From IMG/VR virus record IMGVR_UViG_3300048772_000080, positions 1 through 46,696 of that record: a DNA stretch of 46,696 bases; one strand, 5' to 3'. Below, one piece after another: positions 1-9,015 of the stretch. Position 1 is the stretch's first letter, and each line of letters starts with the position of its first letter. The translations under genes and the position numbers were made by a program. The notes under the pieces are model-generated. The model made no database searches, was not told where the DNA came from, and saw only the letters and a list, made by a program, of their open reading frames with translations. The stretch is from a virus.

Positions 1-1747
1 GAGTACCACTTACCTGTGAATACGCCACCTGAGCGCAAGTTAGCCCGCTGGTTGTCGTAGCAGTCCCGTACTGACCAGCACTGCAATTTCCAACTGCTGC
101 CCGTGCTGCCGCCGCACCTGAAGCATCAAAGGAACCTGCGCTATAGCCGCTCGGTGAAATAGCCCCGTCCCCGCCATTAGCAGGGCTTGCTTCAAGGAAC
201 TCTCCTCCATAACCATTCAATGTCGGCATAGTTATTGCGTTGAAGACCGCATAATTTCCCCCGACACTTGGCTCTAAACCTGCATTGGTTTGCCCACCGA
301 ATGTGGTTCCTCCTACATTCACGGTTTGCATAAGTACGCCGCAAGTTGAGCAAGCAGCAGTCTCACTCACTACCCCGGACATGCCGCCCCCGCCGACTGG
401 AATTGCATGGGCTGTAGTTCCGTGCTTTGCGCGGGTTATATTGTAAGTGCTGTTTCCTCCACTGCTAGAGACGTAGGAGTATCCCATCTCTTCGCCAGAT
501 GTCGTCACCACATGGCCGGTAGCTGGCATTCCAGCTAGAGTCACAATCGTCATCGTCGTGTCGGTTGCTCCGAGTGGATAACCAGTCGCAAGTGTTGGCG
601 CAGACGCTGTTAGCCACGGGGCTTGCCAGATAGCATCGTTCGGGCAGGTGTCTTGCAGATAGCATTGCACGTTGGATGCCGTAAGCGCAGAGTTCACGTT
701 GAGCGTGGATGCAAGCGGACATGTTCCGTCAGATTTCAATAGTCCAGAGCAAGAGCCAGAACCGAATAAGCCTGTAATGTCACTAAATAGCGGAGTGCGC
801 CATGCAGTGTTTCCACTATTCGCCACACCAAGCGTGTTTGCTCCAGGGTAGGTCATGGTATTACCGCATCCCGTAGCCGTCGTGCAGACAGGCGACCCAG
901 CTACCGAGAGCGCGGGCATCGCTATGTTTGCTGCGCCTGGACTGCCAACATGAGTAAATGTCAATGTACTGGTGGGATTAGTCCCAGTGCCTAATACAGA
1001 ACCAAAAGACCACGCATCCTGCGCGGAGGCAGTACCTGTCCAATAATTTCCATCCATATATGTAGGTGTGGCTGAATAATTATAGCCCACGGTGGCAGGC
1101 AAGGGATTCGCTGTTGAAACACCCCCTAAGGTCACCCACACCCCCTGCTGAAAAACCTGCGGATTTACAAGGGCTCCTGTTATTGATCCATCTGTAGTAA
1201 GGTAGTTGCCCGCCCCTTGCGCACCGACTGTATGGTAGTCAACCCTGAGTGCGCTTGAACCGTTGAACGACGATCCCGCTGATGCGCCGCCAGTCGCTGC
1301 GAAGGTGACAGATGCGCCAGTAGACCCACCGCTGCCAACAATGTAGTAGTTCGCCCCATCCGGTGAATTGACCTCGAAATTGGTAGCGCCGCTGGGGATC
1401 GAAACCGTCGCTCCGGTCGCGCCACCCATCGTCACCGCAGCCCCGCATTCGTTCGAGAAGATGTAGTGCTGTCCCAGAGGATAGGTGATAGTGGAACTTC
1501 CGCCGCATGTTCCCGCGAGGCTCTGATTCAGATACCACGGTCTTGCTGCTGCTGCTCCCGGAGCAGTCAAAGTGCAAGTCGATCCCGGCGACAATACATT
1601 GCAGGCCGCATTGGTCATCGTCACCGTCGTGGTTCCAAGCACTGGGCCGCCAACCGAGGGAACGTAGAGTGGACCGCCCTCTTGCACCTGAGCGTGCGCT
1701 ATGACGCCGAAGCAGAATAGTGTGAAAATCAATCGTAGAGTTTTCAT
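1..1747 (-). CDS. Secreted tail-fibre-like protein, C-terminus cut by window edge
   Basis: I translated this frame from the ATG at 1747 to base 1 and found no stop, so at least 582 codons are present and the gene runs off the window. The N-terminus (MKTLRLIFTLFCFGVIAHAQ) is a Sec signal peptide: a positive start, a hydrophobic core and an AHA cleavage site. The rest is rich in Gly, Ser, Thr and Ala with NGSSALRV-type fibre repeats, as in phage tail fibres and adhesins. The start overlaps the stop of the upstream fibre gene (ATGA), so it is the fourth member of one translational unit. Fibre identity is inferred from composition and position; the signal peptide is seen directly. Confidence 0.75.
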   Translation of the reverse strand, partial: MKTLRLIFTLFCFGVIAHAQVQEGGPLYVPSVGGPVLGTTTVTMTNAACNVLSPGSTCTLTAPGAAAARPWYLNQSLAGTCGGSSTITYPLGQHYIFSNECGAAVTMGGATGATVSIPSGATNFEVNSPDGANYYIVGSGGSTGASVTFAATGGASAGSSFNGSSALRVDYHTVGAQGAGNYLTTDGSITGALVNPQVFQQGVWVTLGGVSTANPLPATVGYNYSATPTYMDGNYWTGTASAQDAWSFGSVLGTGTNPTSTLTFTHVGSPGAANIAMPALSVAGSPVCTTATGCGNTMTYPGANTLGVANSGNTAWRTPLFSDITGLFGSGSCSGLLKSDGTCPLASTLNVNSALTASNVQCYLQDTCPNDAIWQAPWLTASAPTLATGYPLGATDTTMTIVTLAGMPATGHVVTTSGEEMGYSYVSSSGGNSTYNITRAKHGTTAHAIPVGGGGMSGVVSETAACSTCGVLMQTVNVGGTTFGGQTNAGLEPSVGGNYAVFNAITMPTLNGYGGEFLEASPANGGDGAISPSGYSAGSFDASGAAAARAAVGNCSAGQYGTATTTSGLTCAQVAYSQVSGT

Positions 1748-3042
1748 CAGTTCCCCACTCCAATCGTGTAGCTCGTGCCGCTCACATACGCATTCACGCT
1801 CTGGTACAGATAGCCGCCCCATGTACCTCCATACTGTCCGGTGAAAGTGAAACTCGTCGGTGCGTTCATCGGGAAGACCGTGGGGCCGGGGATAGTGAAA
1901 CTTCCTCCGCCGGGATTCGACACATTGCATGGAGATAGGTAGTAGACATACTGTGTCCCCGAAGTCGTCGCTGTAAAGCTCTGGCCTGCACAACTTGAGC
2001 CAAGACCGATATTCGTCAGCGTCCCGCTTGCCCCCACCAACGCCGCGCTTGTCCCCGATGCTGTCGCACCCGTCGCTCCTCCCGATCCCGTCCCTCCGTA
2101 AGAGCGCGGCACGAATGCAATACCGTTCGACTGCGTAACCGTCTGCCCGTTGCCCAGAGTCGTGAGCGTGAACGTCGTATTAGACGTGTAGGGGTGGCTC
2201 AGAACCCATGAGGTAAACGGAGTCGAGAGGGTATCGGTGTTCGTCCCATCGGAAACGCTTGCACTGGTCGGCACTGAAGGGTTGGCATAGCTGATCGCAC
2301 CCGAAGCCGCTGTAATGCCGCTGTAGCCAATCTCATAAGTCCCACACTGCGTACATCCAAAGCTGGCCGAGAATGGAGGCCCAGCCGCTGTAATCAGTCC
2401 CTTTGCGCTCACCGTAAAAGCTACGTTGAGATAGGTTCCCGGCGTCACAGTCGAGTCCTGCATCGACACGTTCACCGTCGATCCGCTCGGCGTAGCCACC
2501 ACCGGGGCCGTGGCCGTGACCGCGCTTAGAGGCGTGTAGGCAGCCGTCACCGCCAGTGATGGTGTCGTGTATTGGTTTGTCACCGTCGGCACCAACCACG
2601 ACGGCCATGAGGCATACGGAGCAAGGAATTGTGTCACGCTCTGCCCACCCGGAACATAGCAGTTTACGGTGTCGCACATCACGACTGAACTATTCCCGTT
2701 GGCAATCGAGACACCCGTCCCACCAGCTACTTTGACGTTGATACTCTGTCCGCCCGTCGTGTTGTTTCTGACCACCCAGTTGAAGATGCCCGTGTTGGGA
2801 GCAATCAGATTTCGCGTAGCTGTTAGAGAAGGCGTACTGGTCACGATGATCGTTCCGCCCGATCCGCTCATCTCCGGGTAGACCATCGTGTGGTCTGCGT
2901 CCGTGGCGAAGATGACCGCTGGCGAATTGATGAGTGGGCCATTGAAGCCAGAGCCGATATTGCCGGTCAATGGTATCTGCGGAGCCTGAGCAAGCACCGT
3001 CATCGGAAGCAGGAAGAGAGCGAGTTTGAGGAGTGTTTTCAT
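1747..3042 (-). CDS. Secreted tail-fibre-like protein (431 aa)
   Basis: Residues 1-19 form a Sec signal peptide (MKTLLKLALFLLPMTVLAQ). Residues 20-135 are a close paralogue of the same region in the next gene upstream: both have TGNIG, LINSP, DADHTMVYPEMSGS, TTGG and a conserved MCD/GCD Cys motif. The remainder is a low-complexity Ser/Thr/Gly region typical of beta-structured fibre shafts, with a distinct C-terminal end (about residues 330-431) that could be the binding tip. The start lies a few bases after the upstream stop. It is probably a host-contact or surface-displayed protein. Receptor and enzymatic activity cannot be judged. Confidence 0.75.
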   Translation of the reverse strand: MKTLLKLALFLLPMTVLAQAPQIPLTGNIGSGFNGPLINSPAVIFATDADHTMVYPEMSGSGGTIIVTSTPSLTATRNLIAPNTGIFNWVVRNNTTGGQSINVKVAGGTGVSIANGNSSVVMCDTVNCYVPGGQSVTQFLAPYASWPSWLVPTVTNQYTTPSLAVTAAYTPLSAVTATAPVVATPSGSTVNVSMQDSTVTPGTYLNVAFTVSAKGLITAAGPPFSASFGCTQCGTYEIGYSGITAASGAISYANPSVPTSASVSDGTNTDTLSTPFTSWVLSHPYTSNTTFTLTTLGNGQTVTQSNGIAFVPRSYGGTGSGGATGATASGTSAALVGASGTLTNIGLGSSCAGQSFTATTSGTQYVYYLSPCNVSNPGGGSFTIPGPTVFPMNAPTSFTFTGQYGGTWGGYLYQSVNAYVSGTSYTIGVGN

Positions 3043-3048
3043 AAGTTA

Positions 3049-4806
3049 CTAGTAGAGGGGTGGAACGTATACCGGGCCATTCAACTGGCAGGAGTAGCTA
3101 AAATAAACAGTAGTTAGACTGGTATTCCAAACAATTCCAAGTGCCCCAGCGCTAAAACCCCCTATATTTGGGATATACAAAGTCCCAGCGGGGATTGCGT
3201 TCAGGTAAGGGATGAGATTTACACTGCAAAAGGTGTTCGCTGAATAGGGAGTAGAGGGCGTAACTATCAATGTTCCGCCGTCCGTGAAAGGGACAGTTCC
3301 CACAATCGAAACATTCCCAGCAATAGAGCTACAAGACATATTATTTATACTTGTCATGCATGTGGCTGTTGCAGTGCCTCCAACCTCCGTAGCCGTCAAG
3401 GTGACAGAGTATGCAGTCAAAGTTCCAACACCAAGACAGTCTCCGCCGCCAGAGATCGAGGAACACGGGATTGTCGTCGAGTAAGTATCTGGCGATGCTC
3501 CGTTTCCATATCGGTATCCCGTGCCGTATCCACCCGTGCCGCCGTAGGTAGAAGCAATGGTATCCCCCTGCCAAGTTCCGGTCGTCACCGTACCCAGCGT
3601 AGTCAGGCTGGTACTACCCGCTAGAGGTGATGCTCCCACTGTGTTGTAGCTTACGGACAAAGCATTAGACCCATTGTAGGCACTTCCAGATACTGCCCCA
3701 CTCCCCCCATTATTGAAGGTCAAACTGGGGAGGTTCGACCCCAGCGAAACTCCGCTGATAGTGCTATAGGTCAGGTCTGCATTCGTCACCAACCCGTTTG
3801 CAGTGAACGCTCCTGTTACCGTAGGGCTTGCGATGGACGGCGATGCGGCCAGCACCACACTCCCTGTTCCCGTCACGCCCTTCTCGCCCAACGTGCCACT
3901 GTTGTTGTACTCAATATCCCCGTCTGTTCCGCCGATGATCGTTGTCGAACCAATAGTGATAGCCCCAGCCGATGCTGTGATGGAGCAAGAACCGCCTAGC
4001 GTACACGTTTGTCCATTGACAGTTGTGGACGGATTTAGAAGTTGAGCATTGGGAACTAACCCCGTGATGGAGCTAAAGGGAATCGTAGTGGAGTAACTGA
4101 ATGGGGAACTTCCGTTGTCGTAGGCGTATCCAGTGCCACCTGCGCCGCCCGTACCGCCCTGCCCCGTGCTGAGTGGAGTCGTCAGCCCAGAGAGGGATAG
4201 AATGTCGCTGTTGGCCCCGCTGTGCGCCGGGGCGAAGCCGAGCGCCGCTTGCTTCGCAGCAAAGTAATTGTAGGTTGGGTAATCAAGCCAGCCGTTCGTA
4301 GTTGAGTTCGCTTGTGCCATCGAGCACAACGGATTTGCTCCGCTCGTGCAGGAAATTGGAGCCGTTCCAGTGACGGACAGAACAGTTCCCCCGGAACCCG
4401 CTGGGGGGGTAAAGCAATGAGTCGCATCGCACCCCACAACCTGAGCATATCCATTGAGAATTTGTACTCCCGCTCCGGTTGATTCTTCAACATAGATTGC
4501 CTTCCCGCCAGTCGTCAGGTTCTCAACGATCCAGTTGTACTTTCCAGTTGGCACAATGAGGTTCCGCTGAGTCGAGAGAGTGGTTGAACTTGTGACCGCC
4601 AATACCCCGCTCGACCCTGACATTTCTGGGTAGACCATTGTATGGTCGGCATCGCTCGCAAAAACCACACTGGGGCTGTTGATGAGCGGAAACACCCCAC
4701 CCGCACCGATGTTCCCCGTCACTGGAACTTGTGGATACTGCGCCCAGAGCGTCGGCATAAGCAGCAGCGCGAGGATAGGCGGTACGAGTTTGGCGAGTGC
4801 CTTCAT
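3049..4806 (-). CDS. Secreted tail-fibre-like protein (585 aa)
   Basis: The N-terminus (MKALAKLVPPILALLLMPTLWAQ) is a Sec signal peptide with an LWA cleavage site. It is followed by the head domain shared with the 1747-3042 gene. The shaft carries motifs common in phage tail fibres: VNGQTCTLGGSCSI, DGDIEYNNSGTLGEKG, VLAASPSIASPTVTG, AYNGSNALSVSYNTVG and GTVTTGTWQG. The C-terminal ~110 residues differ from the paralogue. The gene sits one base after the upstream stop (TAG-C-ATG). The fibre call rests on these motifs; export is inferred from the signal peptide. Confidence 0.8.
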   Translation of the reverse strand: MKALAKLVPPILALLLMPTLWAQYPQVPVTGNIGAGGVFPLINSPSVVFASDADHTMVYPEMSGSSGVLAVTSSTTLSTQRNLIVPTGKYNWIVENLTTGGKAIYVEESTGAGVQILNGYAQVVGCDATHCFTPPAGSGGTVLSVTGTAPISCTSGANPLCSMAQANSTTNGWLDYPTYNYFAAKQAALGFAPAHSGANSDILSLSGLTTPLSTGQGGTGGAGGTGYAYDNGSSPFSYSTTIPFSSITGLVPNAQLLNPSTTVNGQTCTLGGSCSITASAGAITIGSTTIIGGTDGDIEYNNSGTLGEKGVTGTGSVVLAASPSIASPTVTGAFTANGLVTNADLTYSTISGVSLGSNLPSLTFNNGGSGAVSGSAYNGSNALSVSYNTVGASPLAGSTSLTTLGTVTTGTWQGDTIASTYGGTGGYGTGYRYGNGASPDTYSTTIPCSSISGGGDCLGVGTLTAYSVTLTATEVGGTATATCMTSINNMSCSSIAGNVSIVGTVPFTDGGTLIVTPSTPYSANTFCSVNLIPYLNAIPAGTLYIPNIGGFSAGALGIVWNTSLTTVYFSYSCQLNGPVYVPPLY

Positions 4807-4807
4807 G

Positions 4808-6412
4808 CTAAGAGGCTACCTTTGGCGTGTACGTCCCGAACAGCGCGTTTGTGGACTGATAGAGATAAAGTGTTATCGACACGCCGTTGGCGTTCAAGAA
4901 TGGCACGGTGATCGGAGCGTTGAAGGCGAATGGGAACCCCGTGCCAGCGTCGATGAACGTGTGCGATCCGCCAGTCAGCAGCAGATAGATGACCTGCCCT
5001 GATGGATTGAACGGTCCAAACGTCTCGCCCACCGTCTCCGCGCCCAGTTGCATCCGCGCCAGCACATTCCCATTACTCAGTACGGCGGTTGTGCCCGCTG
5101 CTGACACGCTCGAAGTTGCGCCCGCCGTGCCCACCCCGCCGAAGATTGCCGGTTGCCAGTTGATTGTCTGTGTTGCTGTCAAGGTCGCCCCCTGTGTTGC
5201 AGTCAATGTAAAGGTCGTGGTGGAAGTCGATGGATGCTGGAACGTCCCGACGATAGTTGCGGTGGTAAATGGAGTCGTCAGGTTCGTGGGCGAAGAGATG
5301 TTGTCCGTATTGGTGATGCTCGCGCTTGCCGGAGTCACGCTGTAAGTCGCTGCAAAAGTCGGGTTGACAACAGGATAGCCAAGTTCTACTGTTGAGCCTC
5401 CCGTAAAACTATTGATTGTGAACGCCGTTGCAAGGGAAACAGTGATTGTGCTGCCACTGGAAATACAGGACAGTCCCGTACCGCAAGCGAGCGTTAGGGC
5501 TGGCCCCGTGAGCGCGTTGACCGAAGTGATGGCAGATGAGATGTATCCCGCAGGGTTTGTCGCATTGTACGGAGTAAACCCCAACAATAGCTGGTAAGTG
5601 CTGGCTGCGGCGGAGGTTGTCAGATAAGTCGAATTATCGTAAGATATCGTAGTCCCACTGGACTTCACAAATCCGGTGCCATTGATCGCTGCTTGCTTCC
5701 CGTTCCAGTTCGACTCATCTGTGGTCGAAGGCATATAATAGCCCGATCCCGCCGATGCGGTGATGGAGGTTGTCCCTGAGCCGGACAGGATACCGCCAAG
5801 AGTTATTGTCTGGTTTCCTGAGATATACCCAGAGGGGTTCGTCGCGTTATAGGGCGTAAATCCAAGAGTTGCCTGCTTGCCGTTCAACTGCGTCTGAATT
5901 GAGCTTGTCGGGTCAACATATCCCATTACGGTCGGCGTAACCCCGTCAACCGTCAGTCCAGAAACCGATGTTGTCGTGCTGCTACCTGCAATAGAGGTTG
6001 ATCCGAGTGTGATCGGAAATCCGCCACTGCCTATCCCGACAGACAGATCAGTTAGCGTGATAGGAATGGTATAGGTATTCGGTGTTATTCCACCACTCAA
6101 AACAACATCATAACCTTGTCCTGTCGCGGCGTAAATCGGAGGGATCGAACCGTTCGTGTTTGCAGTAAAAGGATTAGCTTGCGGTGTATTAGATGAATCC
6201 TTATAGATCGTTGCCGGTGTGGTTGTATTGGTAAGATATACCTTAACCAAGCACGAGGGAATCACTCCCTCTAGGTAATTACTCGAACTTGATCCCGACG
6301 TTACCGCTTTAATGCCAGGATTTCCGCAAGCGTAGACAGGGAGAACCGCAGTCTGCCCGTGAGCCGCGAAGGGTATCAAGAGCATCGAAATCCAGAGAAC
6401 AATCCTTTTCAT
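4808..6412 (-). CDS. Secreted tail-fibre-like protein (534 aa)
   Basis: I take the ATG at 6412, which has AAGGA six bases upstream; an in-frame ATG at 6418 is possible. Residues 1-20 (MKRIVLWISMLLIPFAAHGQ) are a Sec signal peptide. Residues ~35-120 match a typical fibre N-terminal module (VKVYLTNTTTPATIYKDSSN, NPFTANTNGSIPPIYA, GYDVVLSGG). The shaft repeats FTPYNATNP(S/A)GYIS and NGKQA units. The last ~60 residues (QLGAETVGETFGPFNP onward) look like a compact tip. It is the first gene of the four-gene fibre block and follows the 131-aa virion-type gene closely. Confidence 0.8.
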   Translation of the reverse strand: MKRIVLWISMLLIPFAAHGQTAVLPVYACGNPGIKAVTSGSSSSNYLEGVIPSCLVKVYLTNTTTPATIYKDSSNTPQANPFTANTNGSIPPIYAATGQGYDVVLSGGITPNTYTIPITLTDLSVGIGSGGFPITLGSTSIAGSSTTTSVSGLTVDGVTPTVMGYVDPTSSIQTQLNGKQATLGFTPYNATNPSGYISGNQTITLGGILSGSGTTSITASAGSGYYMPSTTDESNWNGKQAAINGTGFVKSSGTTISYDNSTYLTTSAAASTYQLLLGFTPYNATNPAGYISSAITSVNALTGPALTLACGTGLSCISSGSTITVSLATAFTINSFTGGSTVELGYPVVNPTFAATYSVTPASASITNTDNISSPTNLTTPFTTATIVGTFQHPSTSTTTFTLTATQGATLTATQTINWQPAIFGGVGTAGATSSVSAAGTTAVLSNGNVLARMQLGAETVGETFGPFNPSGQVIYLLLTGGSHTFIDAGTGFPFAFNAPITVPFLNANGVSITLYLYQSTNALFGTYTPKVAS

Positions 6413-6420
6413 AGTCATCC

Positions 6421-6816
6421 TTACCGTGTGATCTGACCAGTAACCGTTACACTATTTCCCAGCGTCTTCATGTAAAGTGCAACATACTTCGGATAAACCA
6501 AGGTAGTACCAATACAGTCAAACCTCCCTACATTATTTGAGTTGACCGCAATGATGCTCCCAATCTTATTGAAGTAGTTGGGATTGTCCGTATCCGCCCC
6601 CATAATATCAACCTCAAAAGTCCCCGGCGCACCAGAGAATGCTACCTCAACCGAAAATCCCCACGGATAGGAAACGCTCCGTACACGCTCCAACTGCCAC
6701 GCTTGACTGAGCGATCCATTCGCCGCACTAGCAGGAACAGTTTCGTTATTCCACGCCACGACTTGACGATTCTCACGAAGTAACTGCGCTTGATTGACTC
6801 CTGCATATCCCGGCAT
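6421..6816 (-). CDS. Probable virion protein, unknown function (131 aa)
   Basis: No family is recognised. The protein starts MPGYAGVNQAQLLREN and has alternating hydrophobic/polar strands (GFSVEVAFSGAPGTFEVDIMGAD, YVALYMKTLGNSVTVTGQITR) suggesting a small beta-sandwich. It has no signal peptide. Its place between the connector candidate and the fibre genes suggests a tail or fibre-attachment component. That role is inferred from position only. Confidence 0.7.
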   Translation of the reverse strand: MPGYAGVNQAQLLRENRQVVAWNNETVPASAANGSLSQAWQLERVRSVSYPWGFSVEVAFSGAPGTFEVDIMGADTDNPNYFNKIGSIIAVNSNNVGRFDCIGTTLVYPKYVALYMKTLGNSVTVTGQITR

Positions 6817-6825
6817 ATAATCTCC

Positions 6826-8049
6826 TTACGAACCGACGTTCATTTGACCACCAACACTTGCGAATGGTTCTTGTGCTTGAGTGCGGCGCATTCTTGTAAA
6901 ATACAAATCCACTATGTTTCTATCCATGTTCTTGCATAACTTAAGCCTATTGAGATACTCCTTATTGTAGGCAACCGAAAGGAACTGCCAGTTAGCTCCA
7001 GAGCCGCGTTCCATATCTGTCCCTTTTTGGGATTCAGACCAAAGTGCCGTCATCTCCATGGCGCGAAGTTTTACTAACTCCTCAGTTAAGGGAAAAGGCA
7101 ATGTGTCCGTGGGGGCTACAAGTGCAGGCCAATTGCACTTGCAACCAAAGGTATACGGAAGACTCGCGGTTGGCCCTTCCCATAATTCAAAAAGATACTG
7201 CCCATAAGTAGAACTTCCTTGACGTGAATCAACCCCCCACGGAACTACATATTCCGGTTGGGAAAAATCTGTGCGTTGCGGGTCCTTCTCACTTAGGTCA
7301 ATAGCACTCAGACTCCACCAATCCATCGTGGCGTTATTTGTGGTATCGACGATGTAGTACCACTCCTTAAATCCCGGAGGAGATGCGAAGTAGGCTTGAT
7401 ATGCGAGATAATTAGTCCCTAATGGGGCTGCTGGCTCCATCCAAGGTCGATCAAGCGTAAGGACGGCGATTTGCTGCACCACAAAAGTAGCTGGTGTTCC
7501 TCCCTCGCTAAATGAAATGTACGGGCTTGTATATCCGTTTCCTGCGCTTATGAGTGTAGGTGCGGTTTCTACCGTCCCGTTAGCCGCAACAGTGATTGAT
7601 ACGCTTCCTCCAACTCCGGGGCCACCGTTATCGAGGACAGGATAGGTGTAAGTTCCAGGATTTTGCCCAGAACCTCCAGTGAAGATCGTCGCGTAAGCTA
7701 TCGTTCCGTTTCCGCCAATCGCAATGATGTTGTATAGCGAGTAGTAGGGAACTCTAATCTGAAATTGGGTAATGATTGGCTGATTCGCTCCATACCACGC
7801 AGCGGACGCAATAGCATCTCCAGTGATCTGACTCGTGAAAGTTTGAACCGAGATGGTACCGGGGCTTAAAAACGATGAATTAGCTCCACCTAACATCCCC
7901 GGTGCAAGCCATCCCCCAGTCTTTAATTGGAAGCTCCAAATATTCTCATTCTGGATCGCTTCAAACGCCTCGTTAATACGCGTTTTTGCCAGCCCAAGCG
8001 ACATCCCTGCCACGCCGAGAATTTCATTGTACATCGAGGCGAAGGACAT
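6826..8049 (-). CDS. Putative head-tail connector / tail-stem protein (407 aa)
   Basis: The alpha-helical N-terminus (MYNEILGVAGMSLGLAKTRI, INEAFEAIQNENIW) and the C-terminal segment (LPFPLTEELVKLRAMEMTAL, then NWQFLSVAYNKEYLNRLKLC) look like podovirus head-to-tail adaptor proteins. Residues ~105-195 form a glycine-rich beta insert ending GNGYTSPYISF, similar to the GFGYNSVPTF segment of the 9016-9867 protein. The start has GGAGG eight bases upstream. It lies after the capsid-decoration genes and before the tail genes, where connectors are usual. The specific role is inferred. Confidence 0.55.
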   Translation of the reverse strand: MSFASMYNEILGVAGMSLGLAKTRINEAFEAIQNENIWSFQLKTGGWLAPGMLGGANSSFLSPGTISVQTFTSQITGDAIASAAWYGANQPIITQFQIRVPYYSLYNIIAIGGNGTIAYATIFTGGSGQNPGTYTYPVLDNGGPGVGGSVSITVAANGTVETAPTLISAGNGYTSPYISFSEGGTPATFVVQQIAVLTLDRPWMEPAAPLGTNYLAYQAYFASPPGFKEWYYIVDTTNNATMDWWSLSAIDLSEKDPQRTDFSQPEYVVPWGVDSRQGSSTYGQYLFELWEGPTASLPYTFGCKCNWPALVAPTDTLPFPLTEELVKLRAMEMTALWSESQKGTDMERGSGANWQFLSVAYNKEYLNRLKLCKNMDRNIVDLYFTRMRRTQAQEPFASVGGQMNVGS

Positions 8050-8104
8050 TAGATGGCCTCCGCTGATTCAGGTGATCCGAGTTGGACACAATTCGTCATT
8101 CCAA

Positions 8105-8278
8105 TTACTTTCCTGAAATCTTCTTCCGAGCAACCTTGCTCTTCCCCACATACTTCACTGTCCTGCCGGAAACAACTACTGGCGTGCTGACCTTCCTCGC
8201 CTTGCTCTTTGTCGGAACCCAGTGAGCCGAGTCCCCATCGTCCATCCATGCGTCAGAAGCCTTCTTCTTAGGTGTCAT
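8105..8278 (-). CDS. Small lysine-rich protein (57 aa)
   Basis: This frame starts MTPKKKASDAWMDDGDSAHW and ends KYVGKSKVARKKISGK. It starts one base after the stop of the 83-aa gene, as expected for a coupled gene. The strongly basic tail resembles nucleic-acid-binding or capsid-lumen peptides. I prefer it to the alternative frame at 8049-8249, which is compositionally odd (see rejected items). No family is recognised. Confidence 0.55.
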   Translation of the reverse strand: MTPKKKASDAWMDDGDSAHWVPTKSKARKVSTPVVVSGRTVKYVGKSKVARKKISGK

Positions 8279-8279
8279 C

Positions 8280-8531
8280 TTATTTCCCCGCAGTCGTCTT
8301 CCTGTTCTGATACTTCTTCACTCCGTATTTAACAAGATCGCCAACCATCCCACTACTGGCATCTTTTGCCATATTGCTGATAACTTTGGTTGTCTTAGGA
8401 TACTTCCCCTCTACCTTGGAAATCATCTTCCGTGTGCTATTTGAGTTGTCGTCCTTGTTTGCCATTTTTCGTCCTTTCCCAACCGATTCCAAACTGTTCG
8501 TTTCAACCGAATTGAACTGCGGGTCGCTCAT
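8280..8531 (-). CDS. Small basic protein with capsid-like N-terminal motif (83 aa)
   Basis: From ATG 8531 (AAGGAG nine bases upstream) the protein begins MSDPQFNSVETNSLESVGKG, matching the major capsid protein N-terminus (DPQFNSIDSNNLESV) over about 15 residues. A second ATG at 8465 (MANKDDNSN...), with GGAAAGGA just upstream, could give a 61-aa form without the shared segment. The rest is Lys/Ser-rich with a short helix (SSGMVGDLVKYGVKKYQ). It may bind capsid or scaffold through the shared arm, or carry a remnant of a duplicated capsid gene. Confidence 0.65.
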   Translation of the reverse strand: MSDPQFNSVETNSLESVGKGRKMANKDDNSNSTRKMISKVEGKYPKTTKVISNMAKDASSGMVGDLVKYGVKKYQNRKTTAGK

Positions 8532-8636
8532 CTACTTACTCTCCTTAGCCAAAACGCCCCACATAGGATCGCTCCCACATGAGGCGTTTCAGAGTGTCGC
8601 GCATCCGGGAGAATGTGCAGACTTTACTGACGGCTC

Positions 8637-8966
8637 CTAGAACTGTCCGCCGAATCCACCCAACTGAAAAGTCAATGTAGCTAACGCGGTTCCGCCAGCA
8701 TATTCAGCCCCAGTGCTGACCACGTTGTAACGCAGCGACCACGTTTGCCTTGTTCCCGTCCCAGACGGAACAGCAGTGGCTTCGTATGTTCCAGTCGTAT
8801 CCGCAACCCCACCAAACAGAACGTCGATGTAGTACGGAACAACATTCACCGTCACCGGATCAGCTTTTCCTGCCGTGTAACTCGCTGGTCCTTTACCCAC
8901 TCCGACGAACGCACTACGCCGTCCGATGGAGTCAGGATAGTTTCCGCTCAAAAGTGTAAGTTGCAT
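8637..8966 (-). CDS. Small virion/decoration protein candidate (109 aa)
   Basis: The start is the ATG at 8966 (MQLTLLSGNYPDSIGRRSAF), preceded by AAGGAG. The protein is beta-rich (VTVNVVPYYIDVLFGG, RQTWSLRYNVVSTG, ALATLTFQLGGFGGQF) and lacks a signal peptide. It lies right after the 283-aa decoration-type gene in the capsid operon, so a head-decoration or head-completion role is likely. No named family is recognised. Confidence 0.65.
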   Translation of the reverse strand: MQLTLLSGNYPDSIGRRSAFVGVGKGPASYTAGKADPVTVNVVPYYIDVLFGGVADTTGTYEATAVPSGTGTRQTWSLRYNVVSTGAEYAGGTALATLTFQLGGFGGQF

Positions 8967-9015
8967 TTGTTTCTCCTTATGGAACAAGGGGCGGAATTAC
9001 CCGCCCCAATCCCAA

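Noticed and set aside
1239-1763. Long antisense and alternate-frame ORFs across the fibre genes
   Set aside because: They shadow long signal-peptide frames, with Arg/Trp/Cys-rich composition typical of off-frame reading.
8049-8249. Minus-strand ORF of 66 codons
   Set aside because: It overlaps the better-supported Lys-rich 57-aa gene in another frame and has an implausible composition; the 57-aa frame is tightly coupled to the upstream stop.
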